In this document: positions 13,640 to 28,771 of the stretch, in pieces
How the letters are laid out: every line of letters starts with the position of its first letter
Numbering within the stretch: position 1 is the stretch's first letter
Assembly: GCF_037392515.1 (NCBI RefSeq)
Contig: NC_090287.1
Span: forward strand, 14,125,001 to 14,189,000
Length of the DNA: 64,000 bases
From: Haliotis asinina
Taxonomy: Eukaryota; Mollusca; Gastropoda; Lepetellida; Haliotidae
Direction of reading: 5' to 3'
Notes under the pieces: generated by a model
Seen by the model: the letters and a program-made list of their open reading frames with translations, nothing else
What the model was told of the DNA's origin: nothing
Database searches by the model: none
Position numbers and translations under genes: made by a program

Positions 13640-14665
13640 GACGTATATTGGATTGTTTGACTGTAAGGGCATAACGATTGATGTAAGTACAGTGGATTGT
13701 GTGTCTGTAAAGACGAGGCGATTGATACAGGTATAGTGGATTATTTACCTGTAAGGACGTAACGATTGATAGGGGTGTAATAGAGTGTTTGCCTGTATGG
13801 AAGTAACCATTTATGGCGGTATAGTGTATTGATTTTTCCGCAAAGACGTAGCGATTGATACAGGTATAGTGGATTGTTTACCTGTTGGGAGGTAACGATT
13901 GATAGACGTATAGTGGATTGTTTTCCTGTTAGGCCGTAACGGCCGATAGAAGTAAAGCGGATTGTTTACCTGTTGGGAGGTAACGATAGATAGAGGTATG
14001 GTGGATTGCTTCCCTGTGGAGAGATAATAATTAACAGAGATATAGTGGATTGTTCGCCTTTTGGGAAGTAACGATTGATGGCGGCTTGTTTGCCTGTGAT
14101 GACGAAGCGAGTGATAGAAGTATATTGGATTGTTCGCCTGTAAGGACGTAGCGATTGATAGAGGTATAGTGGTTCTTTGCCTGTAATTACGTAATGATGG
14201 GTAGACGTATGGTGGATTGTTTGCTTTTAAGGGCGCTTACCGATTGTTAGAATTATAGTGGATTGTTTGCCTTTTGGGGCGTAGTGATTGATGGAGGCTT
14301 GTTTGACTGTGATGACGAAGCGAGTGATAGAAGTATAGTGGATTGTTTGCCTGTACGGACGTAGCAATAGTGGTATAGAGGTATTGTGGATTGTTAGATT
14401 GGAAAGCTGTAACGACTGGTGGGGGTATAGTGGACCGTTTGCCTGTAAGGGGATAACGTTTGATGATGGATTAGGTTGGGAATCTGCAACGACTGACAGA
14501 GGTATAGTGGATTGTTTGCGTGTAAGGCTGTAACGACTGACAGAGGGAAAGTGGATTCTTAGTCTCTACAGCTGTAACGACTGACAAAGGTATAGTGGAT
14601 TGTTTACCTGAAAGGATGTAACGACTGATAGAGTGATAACGGGTTGAAATGTCCATACGTTCGTA
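13640..14665. repeat. 44-bp minisatellite, roughly 22 degenerate units
   Basis: The unit is about 44 bp, with consensus parts 'ggattgtttgcctgtaagg', 'acgtaacgattgatag' and 'aggtatagt'. Units vary by substitutions and small indels, and a few are shortened. The array covers about 1 kb. The 92-codon frame inside it (minus strand 14471-14749) is a by-product. Confidence 0.9.
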
Positions 14666-14829
14666 AAGCCTAATAGAGCTGAATGTAATGAAACATCCAT
14701 ATGACTGTAACGTTTGCTGAATGTATAGGAGATTACAATAGTGGGTCACGGTACATATGAATTCTTCAAGGCATCTTTAGCTACAGACCCGTAAAGTTCC
14801 GGGGTAGAGAAGATCTTCAGCAACACATG

Positions 14830-14962
14830 CTTGTCACAAAAGGCAACTTTGCTTGTCGTATGAGACGACTAAAGGGGTCGGGTGGTAAGGCTCGCTGCCT
14901 TGGTTAACACATGTCATCGGTTCCTGATTACGCAGATAGATGCCCATGCTGTTGATCAATGG
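14830..14962 (-). repeat. Reverse copy of the 270-bp dispersed repeat
   Basis: 'cttgtcgtatgagacgac', 'ggggtcgggtggtaagg', 'acacatgtcatcggttcc' and 'gttgatcaatggattgtctg' match the reverse complement of 3822-4093. Confidence 0.8.
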
Positions 14963-15656
14963 ATTGTCTGTTCCAAGCTGCCGTGACACTCTGCAAGCAA
15001 TGGTCTCTATAGGCTATAACGCTTCAGTTGTGCCTTTGCAGCTCGGATTTCTGCTATCAATCCTCCAGTGCGAAACCATCGAACCATGACGTATCCTATT
15101 GGCTTTTGTCCTGAATACACCATCTTTGTCAAGTGATGTTCAAGGAGAACTCAAACACATAGAATTCATGTTTTTATCAGGGTGGCAATACCCCCATCTG
15201 TTTTAACTTATACCATACACAAACGTACAAATTAACATACGCGACTGGATGTGCACGGTCCTGATGCCCATACACATCAAACCTGTTCCTAGGCGGGTCG
15301 ATTTTTGAGGGCATAACGACCTTTCACTTCAACGTCGACAACAGGTAAGCCTAATTATACAGTCATCAACATGCAGTTCCGCACTGAAGACACAGCTGCC
15401 TCGCTTAACCAGCAACTGCTAAATAGTTCTTTAACCCCTTTGCGGGTAGGGTGTGGTTAATAATTGTGATTCTGTTTGAAAATGGCTAGAAGCACATATC
15501 TCAAACACAACACGTCTAATCTCAGTGAACATTTTCACCTGCAATTCCGTTTTGTGACACGGAACCTGTGCACAAAGTTACTCTTATCAAATTAGGGTAT
15601 AAAAGCTATTCAGGTTTATTATCTTACATCATTTTACTCGACTGACAACCTGGAAC
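14963..15656. other. No gene seen; flank of the Tc1-like remnant
   Basis: No open frame of interest. It may contain the left part of the Tc1-like element that follows, but I could not identify its terminal repeat. Confidence 0.4.
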
Positions 15657-15905
15657 ATGCCTCGTTTAACGCCAGAGCAGAGGGAGAGAGCAATCAATAT
15701 ACTACAGATGGAACAGAAGCAAGAACATGTGGCTAGGACCATAGGATGCTGCAAATCCGCCATCGGAACACATGTCACACGTCTATGACAGTCTGTCAGT
15801 ACTGGAGACAGACCAAACAGTGATAGACCGTTATCAATTAACAATGGCGATGCTGGGTAACAAAACGGGGGTCGCATGACAACAACGGCTGGACGGTTGA
15901 TCACT
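15657..15905 (+). pseudogene. Tc1/mariner-like transposase, N-terminal remnant
   Basis: From an ATG at 15657 the frame reads MPRLTPEQRERAI, then '...VARTIGCCKSAIGTHVTRL', a stop (TGA), then 'STGDRPNSDRP' and a second stop. This is the usual start of Tc1-type transposases: an N-terminal helix-turn-helix followed by the GRPR-like linker (here 'DRPNSDRP'). About 45 residues precede the first stop. The DDE catalytic domain is not recognisable downstream, so the copy is dead and truncated. The family assignment rests on remembered Tc1 N-terminal patterns. Confidence 0.75.
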
Positions 15906-17386
<1,481 letters not shown>

Positions 17387-20300
17387 ACCCTTTTCATTAC
17401 CCTCGGTACAGCCGAGTGGTTTTAATAACATCATGCGAAGGTTATGTCGCCTTTTAACAGCTAAACATAAGAGGTAGTTGTTTTTTTATTTTTAACATGA
17501 AAACTCGTGACAAAACCATTGTACCTTGACGTGCGGTAGAAACACACCCTGGGAGTGCTTTTCAATGAATGAAAACGAAATGGGACACAAACACCGCCCT
17601 GTGTGCTATGGAAAGCTCACGTCTCATGCGTTTACAAAAGACAAATACTCGCATCTTCGATGTGATACAAAAGGGATGAGAAGTTATCCCTGATGTCACT
17701 TCACATAAGGTTGCTAGAAAAGAGTTGATTAGATTCAAAACTTCAGACACCTGGTCCAGGTCTCTTCCAGGGATATGAATGTATACAGTGGATAGTTTCT
17801 GCACGCGTGCATATCAGGATGAAGGTAAATGACGTAATAATAGTACAGGAGTTCAACATATATACCCCAGTTTGACGTCGACTATAAATATCGTCCTTAT
17901 GATAAGATGCTATCACTTATCAAGTTTTCATAATTTCATTGGTAAATAATCCACTGATAAAGGATGGGGAACAGCTAAATTGATGTGCATTGGATGTGAT
18001 ATAGCGTCTTCGTTCATGTGTACTATTTATCATCTGCTAACCTAAAACAGCGACCACTTGTCTTGATAGTCAGAGTCTCTGAAATGAGCATATTTTACTC
18101 AAAAATCTGTTCCTAACTTATGATCATAAGTTATAACGAAGAGGAGCCAAGAGACTTTCTTTACTTTCGTTCGATGTCCAGTTCTAGGTTAATGCGATAT
18201 GCAACCCGATCCAGTAACGCCAGGTTCAGACATAAACCAGTCACCATATCTTTACTGTTTATTGTTGAAGGACATGCACACATGTCGTGTCAACAAGAGA
18301 TAATCTCGAGGAACACGGTGGCAGTAAACAGCGCAAGTAACTGCTAATAACTAAATAAGGCACTTTTTTCCCTATAGGGTGAGAACTTAGGTATGTCCAA
18401 GGATTGAAACGTGATTGAACTTGAATATACGCTGTGTTTATAAGAGTCGTGTAACTTGATGAGTGACTTAAACACCAAATCAATATGCAGCATTTAGAAG
18501 TCAATGAAATAGCCCCTGAACTTTTATTTAAACATATTTATTCCAGAGAATGGATTGGGTACAAGTAATCTCCAATTTACAGTGCTTACATGCAAATGTG
18601 AAACAAAGTATATGTACAGGGATAGAAAGATACGTACAATAGGAGAAAAATACATTTAAATTACAGTAATACATTGAATGCAAGAATTAGTTTGATCATT
18701 AACATCATATTCAGTTACTGAACCTTTTGGAGTTTGGGACATATATTTTTTAACTTCTTCAATATTTCGATATTGTCACTGTCCGTACGATTTGCAGTGC
18801 CATATAATAGCACCTTAACTTTGTGGGTGCGTGTCGTATACGTCTTGAATGATGGTGTGTGCAGACACTTGCTATTGGTTCCACATGCACGACTGGGTTT
18901 TCTGTGCCGTGGAGAAACGACTTATAAGAGTTCTGTATGTTAAACCGCGCGCGTTACAGTCAGCATCACGACGAAGTACAGCAGGTTGAGAGTACCTTGG
19001 GTATGAAAGGTATCTGTGATTCGTTACGTGTATCAGATGAATCGGATGGTAAACTGTCGTCAAAGGGTTTATCAGTGTCATCAAGGCACGTGTTTCATCG
19101 GGAGGTATTATCAGGAACTGTGGCAGTCGGACAGTCTGATCCGCTAAGAAGTCACACGTAACTGATTGCTGATAAATTTGCGCATATGGCAGGATGGGCC
19201 GTCGACGTGTAGTACGAGATATGTGCAACGGCCCCTTGATTAAGTCCACCAGAATAAAGGTACCCAATATCCTCTGGATGTGAGAGTATCTCACGTGGAA
19301 TATGTCACCAGTGCACTTGGACTGTACTATTAGAATGGTTCTAGCAGTACTATTTTGACAAAACAATATAAAATAAAGGCTATACGTCATGGAAGTTGGA
19401 GAATTTGTCATCGAGTCCACAATTCTCAAGAAGACAGGACACATTTTGGTAACTTTGAGCACAGTCACGAGACAGCTATTGTGAGAGTTAGCGAGCTGAT
19501 AAAGATGGTCTTGATGGGGTTTTTCTCATTCCAGTTATTTAAGAACAACCTGAAGCCGCTATTTCCCTTAGCAGAATATTCTCTTTTAGTTCTTTTAAAA
19601 CTGAAATATAAAGACTGTTCAAATACTAGTACATACGATTGGCGATGAAATGTAGTAAACCTAACTATGTTCTCGATGGCCAATGTTTGCAAAGCTTCAA
19701 TGTTATTTTGAAGCAATCATTAGCAAAGCCCTACCTAAAATTTCACATCTGTAGACAATGTGGTCAACGCGATATTATTCATCAAGACTCATTGGAGCAT
19801 ACTATTTCTATTTGTGCAAAAAATACAGAAATGGACGAACGATCTGTCAATTGGTACCTTTTGGATAATGGTATGGCCTCAGATGATGTCACATGGAATG
19901 TGTTCTTAGGCTGTTGGATTACTTCCTGTCATAATGAACACTGGATTGCTTGATGTATATTTAAGACAGGATTGTTTTTAATCTTTGTCATCGTACACGA
20001 ATCTTTGAAGACATTAAAATAAGTTATGTCCTTATGATTAAAGTCATCTGAAAGGGGTGGTTAGTGTCTCCAAAACAAGGTCTGTCAGCAAACATGAAGG
20101 GGAGTCACTTTAACAAGTGATTGTACTTTATTGTTCTTTTAAATTGCCTTTTTATACACGAATCTAGGTTTGATTCTGGCGAAGCTCTATTACCTATCTC
20201 AAACACACAAAAAGTTTGAAGTTTGCAATGCAGATTTGTAGACAATGTTTGTGATAAAGATTTTGCGTTCGTGGAGTCACCAAGACAAAAGTCAAAGAAA

Positions 20301-22402
20301 TGAAGATCGTGACAGATAATTGGAAGAAAATAAAAAAAACACACAAATACAGCTGCATTTGCATTATTTTCTTGGCGATGTTCACCACTGTTTGTTGTAC
20401 CCTTGATATCCGGAATGATACATTAATAAAAGTATCGGAAAATTATTTTTTTACAAATGTTTGTACACGTAAGGGAATGTTCATATTTCCAACCCTAGAA
20501 AACTTAGAACATATTCGTAAATTTCATCACCGAATACTATTGGAATAAATATATTGGAAATACATCATGTGAAATAAGTGCCCAAAGTTAAGAAAGGTCA
20601 CAAAATATACGCAGTCCGGTCACAACGTCCATGTCGTACTGCATGCACGTATATTTCAGTTGGGTACTATCCGACCATTGGTCCTGTGGCAAGTGTTCAG
20701 ATATTGCTCGACATTGGGGGATAGTTAATTATTTGACACTGAAGAATCTGGAAGTCCCACTGAGTGTAGATTATGAAAGTTAGTTTGGACATTTTTCAGT
20801 ACCATTAGCAGCGTGATCTTGATATGAAAGGAATTGTATGTCGTATTTTTTGTATAGAATCATTATCAATGTCGAGAAAATCGTGGTGTCTGTGGTCTTT
20901 GGTTTGAATCTGGGTTTGGTTCTTCTGGTGTATTTGCGCTAGCTTCTGAAAGACACATGGATCACCAAATGTCATGGCGACATTGTCATTAATGACAGAA
21001 TTGATTTTTTCACACATTATGTATAATGTCCTTAATCAAGTATGATGACGTCACCGATGATGAAGAATCACAAATCCAGTATGTTCATAAGGCGACTGCG
21101 TGGCGATACTGTGATAAAACGGAATATAAACAATTAGGTTTTTCGTCTCCTAAATATTTTTGTAAACGGATGCACGATGTGCAGTTGCCATGAAAATTGA
21201 CAAAGAGGACAAACAATCACTTCAAATAGCTCATGAATAATTCATGTCCTTCATCACTATTCATGTCATGCATTCAGCTGAAGTCTCACAATTTTAAATG
21301 AGACAGGCAGGTGACCGATTTAATTCAAGGAGCGTGCGGCCAAGGTTACTTCTTAAATATTTAATCTTAATATATTTGAAGAAATACTTTCGACGCAAAC
21401 CAACCAACATCACCCACATACTCTTAAAAACTCATACATTATTAACATCCAGAATACCCGAGACCAAGGCATTCACAGAACACGATCATTTGTGTCAATC
21501 AATTAATCACCATGGCGACAATACACATGTGCATCAAACCGGAACATTGTCTACTGTAATTGACTGAAGTTAATAAGTTTAACGGGGTCAGCTCCACATG
21601 AGTAAACATAATGATAAGACATTTCGTTACTAATAAAAACTCTTTGATCGACATATGACAAGAAAAAACCTGTTGCGGTATCGTACTGATTCTTGGCTGT
21701 GTATTAGACTACAGTGTACAAAAGAAATACAGTACTCCTCTATTTACCTCAGGCATATTTGCGTTATTGTCGAAGGGCAAGGTCCACGACCTAAGTAATA
21801 TTCAGTACTGTATACAAATTAATGAAGTCGTCACCACAAGATGGTGCCATTCATTAATCACAACAGCATGAAAAATAAACAATAAAAGCAATAATTTTCA
21901 ATTAATATACGGTAAGCAGCTGATGTGTTTAATTATTGTTTAGTAAATAAAACAGGGAAATAACTATTTGCTTCTAATATTACTATAATGATGACTGATT
22001 AGCATAACATGGCGCTCTTCTTCCAGGACATTTCATTTACAATATGTTTTAGCTTTTTTATAGAATTTTCCCTTGTAACACATTAAATCATTGTAAAAGG
22101 AACGAAACTGTCTTTAAACAGAAAATAGGTAAAGGTATAGGGATTAATTCTGAGTTTTACAGGCCGCTTTTGTATAAAAGAATCTTTGCTTCCTACAAGT
22201 AAATTCAAGCACATATTTTTAGAAACATTTTTTAACGCAGGTTATTTTGGGGAACTTCTGTGGCACTGGGGTGTGGTGGATTATCTTTCAAGTAACGGTC
22301 CACGAACCTTCCTCAGAATTATCAGTCGTGAAAAATGTCATATACCATAGTTTCTCAATATACGTTAATAGTACACTGCTCACTAATCAGTCTATCACTG
22401 TG
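17387..22402. other. No gene recognised in about 5 kb
   Basis: This stretch contains the longest non-repeat frame not assigned to anything (minus strand 18872-19468, 198 codons) and a 104-codon frame at 19639-19953 with a Cys/His cluster (CRQCG...H...C). Neither shows a domain I can name. No RNA gene was seen. Exons of an unknown gene remain possible. Confidence 0.4.
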
Positions 22403-22567
22403 GGAGTGAGTGAGTGACTTTAGTTTTACTTTTACTTAGCGATTTTCCAGTAACATCACGAGGACACCCACCAGAAGTGGGCTTCACACAGTGTACCTAT
22501 GGGACCCGAACCCGGATATTCCGCGTAACTAGCGGACTGTTAACCACTGGGCCACCCCACCACACCT
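22403..22567 (-). repeat. SINE family A, reverse orientation
   Basis: Reversed tail 'gagtgagtgagtgacttt', then 'accagaagtgggcttcacac', reversed B box 'gggacccgaacccgg', and the reversed A-box region 'taaccactgggccacccca'. Confidence 0.85.
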
Positions 22568-23239
22568 ATTGCTGCAGGATCTGTGTTTCACGCGACATAA
22601 CCCACAGCTTTATAACTCAATAGTAGATGTATGTATAAATGAACTGTAAGGATGTAAATGTTTGGACCTTATATGCATCACATAAACAACCTTTCATCAA
22701 ACGTTTTTCTGCATCAGAAACATGTTTATTGTACTGTTACGTTTTCAAATCGGTCCTCGACATGTATGGCAGAAACTAACTGTTTGTTGTGAACTTTACA
22801 GGGATAGAGGAATCAGTTACTGTATATAAAAACACTAAATACTCGCGAAAAAAGGAAACCTTGCATACAGAATACGATGACATGGACTTACAGTAATGTT
22901 GTAGTTTTTTATCATATTTGCGGCAGTCGCTTTTTAAGGTAAAATTAAATAACTGTATACTGTTATCGCAGTGACTAGAGCAGCCACACCTCACGAACCC
23001 CTGTCCACCATATATAGATGAAATGAAATGTCATGAAATGGCTGAAGTATGTTGATTGTTGTTACACAAAATGACGCAAAACGGCTAACGCTCTCAGTCA
23101 TTTCAGGACACAATTTGACTTTAACATATATGCAAACGATTGGCTACGTGTGAGAGATATGCTTGTTGTATGTTCAATGTTAATGACAAGGAATAAGGCT
23201 CCATTTCTTAGAGTTGGTGTTTACTCTATGCATGTACGC

Positions 23240-23356
23240 TTCTAGTGGTTAAAGCGTTCGATTTCCCACGTAGGTATATTGTGTGAAGCTCATATGTAGT
23301 TTTCCATAGCGAGACATTGCTGGAATATTGATGAAACTAAACTCACTTACTCACAA
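23240..23356 (+). repeat. SINE family A, 5'-truncated
   Basis: 'agtggttaaagcgttcgat' is the end of the A box and anticodon-side arm. It is followed by a degenerate B region, then 'attgctggaatattgatg' and 'aaactaaactcacttactcac'. Confidence 0.75.
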
Positions 23357-23862
23357 TAACTATTAACAATAAGGTCCAATAACTCGGGGTGATGGACAAG
23401 AATCACAATGTGTTCTATCGGTAGCATCCTACATGCAGTGAAATAACTGTCAGAAGAGTTAAATCGAATCCAACCATTTAGAAGTTAACACGGCTATGAA
23501 TGCAGCTATGTATGGTGATGATGCTGTCGCCAATGAAATTGGAAATGTTTACTGCTGACGGCAAGTGAAAGGACAGCTGACATGTACTCTATGACATACT
23601 TCATTATAAATATAATCCTAGATAGTTGAGCGAACGAACCACCTGTTGCATTTGGTGTTCGCTTCACAAGGGCTGTCCACTGTCACACATAAATTTATGA
23701 CGGGGTTTGGCAGCATATGTTTGTCTAGCGAATTCATTATTATTGCTTCCGAGTGCTGTATATTGTCGGTACAGAGCACACCAGGGTGAAAAACTAGCAA
23801 CTCAAATTGAACGTTTTAAACAGTGTTTTGAAACCGTATGTCGTGTATATTTAGTTTGTGAG

Positions 23863-24172
23863 CCGCCAAAGTGGTGTAGTGGTTGGAGTGTCCGCCCGGT
23901 CATCAAGAGGCCGCGGGTTCGATCGCCTACCACGTCATTTCAAAATTTGCTACTTTGGTCCCTGTCTGGCGCTCGGCATTGGTGCTGGTCAAGGCCCGAT
24001 CAGCTCTGAGTCAGTTTAATGTGTCTGAATAGGGTGTTCAGGCGTGGTATGTATCTCAGTAACCTAGCAATATAAGTCAGCTTAAGTGTGGGCTAGTACT
24101 ATCAGCCAGCCACGCAAACACACGTATGAAAGAACTGTTCTCAAGTGCGACGTTAAACCCCATATCACCCCA
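23863..24172 (+). repeat. tRNA-derived SINE, family B, about 310 bp
   Basis: The head carries an A box (TGGTGTAGTGG, 23872-23882) and a B box (GGTTCGATCGCC, about 23916-23927), spaced as in a tRNA. A long body unlike family A follows, then a tail 'tctcaagtgcgacgttaaac' that resembles the family A tail. Only one copy is visible here, so its identity as a separate family is inferred from its structure. Confidence 0.7.
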
Positions 24173-27100
24173 CCTCACTTACACTTTTCTGAGGAATATG
24201 AAGAAAGATGAAAGAAACATCAAGAAATATGTGTGCGGATAATGAAATACGGACGTGGCGCTCACAGGCCTGATAAATTATGAATCCCATTGGCAATGTT
24301 CTTAACAGCTTTAACGTGTGTATATGCATAGTATGTATATGCATAACGTGTATATGCATAGTCACATTATACTGCGCAGTCTACATGCCATGAACCGCTT
24401 GCCCAACTTTCAACTGCCTGATTTGTATCATTCGCCTGTCAGTGCTGTCAATCAAGGCAAGGGAATATACTTACCTGTCGCAAAGCACAGTAAAGCAACT
24501 GAACTATCTCATACATGAAATTTCAACTAGAAATTAAATCCAATTATTTTAGCTATAAACGACAATACAATATAAAACAGCCTGTAGATTGCCCAGCGGG
24601 AGGAATGAGTACGTGGGTTAAGACTGAAAATCACATCGGCAATATTTCTGTCATATCGTGACTAAAACTAGTCCTAAGTTCATAATACATACGTAGAATA
24701 TATAAAACAGTGTCAAAGAATGACAGTAGAATTATTAGATTATCACACAATGAGTTAAAACTAGTTAGCATATATCTTTAAAAGGTCCAAACTATAACTG
24801 GACAATACAATGTAAAAATGGGCGAGTGATCGCCAACAACTGAAGGTAAATGACCATACTAGCGGACATGGATCCTAGCTGGACATACGCGACCGGCTGA
24901 TCCATCATGTTTGTAAGATCAGAGCCCAATTGCCTATCTAAAGCGGTTGCAATGCTATCTCCATGCAAGTTTGCAATAGTCATTCATCTCTGCACAGTCG
25001 TTACCCTAGGTATCGTGTGCTGTGTACACCTCCTAGCGTCGATGCTGAACTGTTTTTTTGGGTTTTTTTTTTTAAAACAAACCTTTATAAAGAACATCAC
25101 GCACCTGCTAAAATTATGGTTTTGCATGCTCTCATCTCATCTTTATCGCTAAACATCAACTCGTACTTATATCAGGTTTCATTTTTTCGACACTTACGTT
25201 TCTTTTGCTCTTCAGCATATTAATTCTTTCTTGAGTTATCGCGTTAGCGATCTCTAAATTGACCAATACCTCAATTTTTTGCTGCGACCTAGCAATTTAT
25301 CTCAAGGTCACTAGATTCAAATGATGTTTTGAATCTCTCCATGACACCTTGGTACCACATTTGAACAAAATCCATTAATTTCTTTCTTGAGTTAACACAC
25401 TAACCATCTATATACTGGCAATTCCTCCGCCGAGTTTGGCTGTGACCTTGCATATTATCTCAATCTCACTACAGACATACGCGTATTTATGAATGATCAT
25501 GATTAAAACTGGTGTTACAATGTACGTCCATACGTATTACGTTTTACTGCAATAAAAATTATTACAATATACGTGAATTTATATGACAATCTGTGTATTA
25601 CAATTTACGGTGCGTTTATTAAATTTACGTCAAGGGTTATTACAATTTGCTGCATGTATTACCATTTACGTTTTTATTACAATTGCAACAGACCGCACTG
25701 ATACAAGTTGTAGCAAATGGCAATGAAATCCGTTTCAAGGTTCATGAGTAAGTATTAGTTAAACTAAGGCAATGCACTGCACTGAATAGATATTGAAACT
25801 CGCTGTCTAAATCGGACTCGACTGGGACCGACTTTTGTGTCCGTATTACGAGGGGTCCGAATTAAACTGGTGAGAGCCAAGAGTTAGCTCCTTTGACCAG
25901 GAGATATGCATGCACGGTACTTATATCATGGTGTAATGTGGTTTCCTTGTAATAGCGCTAAAGATGACCAGGAATATTATAAGTAGATTATCAAAACTGT
26001 AATTCCTTCAATAAATATCACCTCATCTTTTATACATAATTTATTGTTAGAATGTTCTGTCGACCGGTGGTTTCCAATGCAACATATTTTCCCGTTAGCA
26101 TTATGATAGAGGAGTGTACAATACTCTGATGAAGTAACGTTGCATAAGTGATATAAGTAATATTTCTATCCTCTTTGGACTGCACTTATCGATACCAGCC
26201 GCTGATGAAACTGGGACATCTACTGTGTGCGAGTTCATATGGGCTATTTTGTTTCTTTGGTTCACATAGTCAGATGCTGGAGCTTTAACCGCTGTATCGA
26301 TCGTGACAAGCTGTGGAAGTTTATTTGATACCTACACGTGGGTTTACAATTCAAGGGCTTCCTTGCAATACTTGCATAACGTTATAACTTTTTATTGACA
26401 GACCTATGTGTTAATTAATACTGCCATCCTACTGCCTCATATCACTCGTCTCGAGGCAATAAATGCAATGCTATCTGTATTACAGTTACGTCGTTTGCTG
26501 ATGAAGTAAAGCCTGGAGAGATATATTCAACATTGACACCTTCAGTGAAACAAATGAGAAATGCAGTTGCTGCCTGAAAAAGATCGCAAATAGGTAAGTC
26601 GTGATTAAGCCTAAACGTAGCATATTACATGTAGTATATTATCATGAATGCCCACTATTTCATATCAGCTAAGGGCGTGTCTATGTTGCTGCCTACATTG
26701 ACAAAACAAGACATTGTCCAATCACGCCAATCATACATTTCCCGAATGTGTCATGTGTAACTGTAGGAATGTTATTGACTGCAGAGATGCACGTGAAAAG
26801 ACCATGTTGGAAAGCTGGTGAGGTTAGCAAATCGATTATTATCTGATGTCATCATGCATGTCATCGAATCCCACATCGAATCTGACGATGTGAGATTCCG
26901 CTTAGTTCAGCGTTAAATGAAAATGAACCAACCCACTATATCTTTGGCCAAACATAAATTATAACATACATTTTCAAGGACGTATTACCTGACCGATGAC
27001 TCATTAGCTGGAACATTGTTCACTTGAAAGACATCGTTGGGAACTGTCTGAAACTTGTAGTTTACTATATTCATGTACATGAACAAAGGGTTACTGGTAC

Positions 27101-28605
27101 GATGCTTGCATGTAAACTCGTGTCTCGTTCGTGATTAGTAACTATGACTCGAGGTCTGGTTTCCACAGTTCAAGAAATCACACATTAACAGGTTGGTGAT
27201 AAGTAATCTTGGTGAAACGAAATGCAGTTGAATCATGGCTCGTACCTGATTACAAAATACGCTGCCTCGTTCATCTATACATCATCTAAAAAATAATATT
27301 AATTATATGAGGCAGTTCAACATACCCACGAGAGGGACGGGGGTACCATTTTGGAATTTTGTACTTTTTGTAATATAAAAAAAATCACTGAAAAGCGGAA
27401 ATCCCTCAAACATTAGTCGATTAACTTACAGCCTGTTTCGGACTATCAAATTACACGCTACAACTTCATCTCGATTTTTTTTCTATTTGAGCGATTCAGC
27501 TTTCGGTATGCATGTTTTTATATAAGAAAGGTGTCAATGTGAAGCTGTACTTGAATTTGATGATGGTTGTAATTGTGTATGTTCCTGGCACTGATAAGAA
27601 CATCACTGACGGTGTTGGCGGTTGCGGGACAACCTGTCTTACACCATTTCCAGCTGAACTCGATCCCTTTTTGCATTTAATCCTAAACTTGTGACCTTGA
27701 TTAAGTGTCTACTCGAACTTGGAACTCAGTCTGCCAAACGCACATGCCCCCTTTATGAGAATGTTGGTGACAAATACTCGTTGAAAACAGATTATAGCCG
27801 GCTAAGTACAGGGGCGTTACTCTTAATACGTTGTCATCAAATCAGCTGTCCGGCAAAATGGACTTTGACCGTCTAAGGCATTTGAGTATACAATAGACTG
27901 CATGTAACACTGTAACCTAAATCCACATAACAAAATTAATAACAAATGCTTACTGCGGAGATGTTTTATTTCATTTAAGAAAATGCAATGTATGAATTCG
28001 CTGTACAGTAATTAATAATTTATCGACATGGTAATTTCGATCTGGCAGTTATTAGCATCGGAATTATTACAAACACGAACCTGTTCCAGTGTGTATATCT
28101 ATTTCCACATTATTTCAGTTCGTCTAGGTCTACGTCAAAGAGTAATCCATAATAAACAGCTCTATATTCACTGAGTTGCCATGTGTGTTGTTTTTTGTTT
28201 GTTATTTTTTTATTGATATTTATTTATATTTGTTATTTTTTATACGTAAACAAAATTGGAGTGGGTGGGGGTTTATACAGTTCATTGCTGTCTGATATAC
28301 ACACTTGTTTACACTCAAACGTGTGTAAATACACATACGTCATATCTATCTTTAAGGAAACCAAATGACCTCGCGAGGGACAACTACGGGCCATAGGTGA
28401 TTAGACAACCAGTCAATGTTCCTGGTAACTTGATCAGTGCCCAACACCTTGGCCCAAACAACCACAGTTTGAATTTGAGGAAGCCTTGCCAATTAACATT
28501 TTGCGTCAGCACAAACCTGTCCCCGCGCTTGCAAATTATCGTCGCACTACAAACATTGGTTGCCTTTTGCTGAGCTGTACTGGGTCGAACCATGTAGCCG
28601 CCATA
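24173..28605. other. No gene seen in about 4.4 kb
   Basis: AT-rich DNA with frames of at most 86 codons. A short tandem array built on 'gtatatgcata' lies at 24315-24361. A phrase at about 26900 ('gcttagttcagcgttaaatg') may be a decayed SINE tail. Exons are not excluded. Confidence 0.45.
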
Positions 28606-28771
28606 TGATGTTAGGTAGCCCAATGGTTAAACCGTCGCTCGTCACACCGAAGACCTGGGTTCTGTTACCCACGTGGGTACTCTCTATTAGCCTATTTCTG
28701 GTGCTCGACGCCTTGATATTATTGGGATATTGCTAAAGGCGGCGTAAAACTATACTCACTCACTCATCATG
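28606..28771 (+). repeat. SINE family A
   Basis: 'ggtagcccaatggttaaacc' (A box), 'cgaagacctgggttctgtta' (mutated B box), 'tatttctggtgctcgacgcc', and tail 'attgctaaaggcggcgtaaa' followed by 'ctatactcactcactcatc'. Confidence 0.85.

Noticed and set aside
18872..19468. 198-codon open frame on the minus strand, the longest unassigned one
   Set aside because: No recognisable domain, no splice or start context; in 64 kb of six-frame sequence one frame of this length is about what chance gives.
19639..19953. 104-codon frame with CRQCG...H...C cluster resembling the Cys/His end of a LINE
   Set aside because: The spacing does not fit the LINE knuckle well and flanking residues show none of the usual landmarks.
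20300..20548. 82-codon frame with hydrophobic segment, possibly secreted
   Set aside because: The opposite strand is open as well and no homology is recognised; insufficient support.
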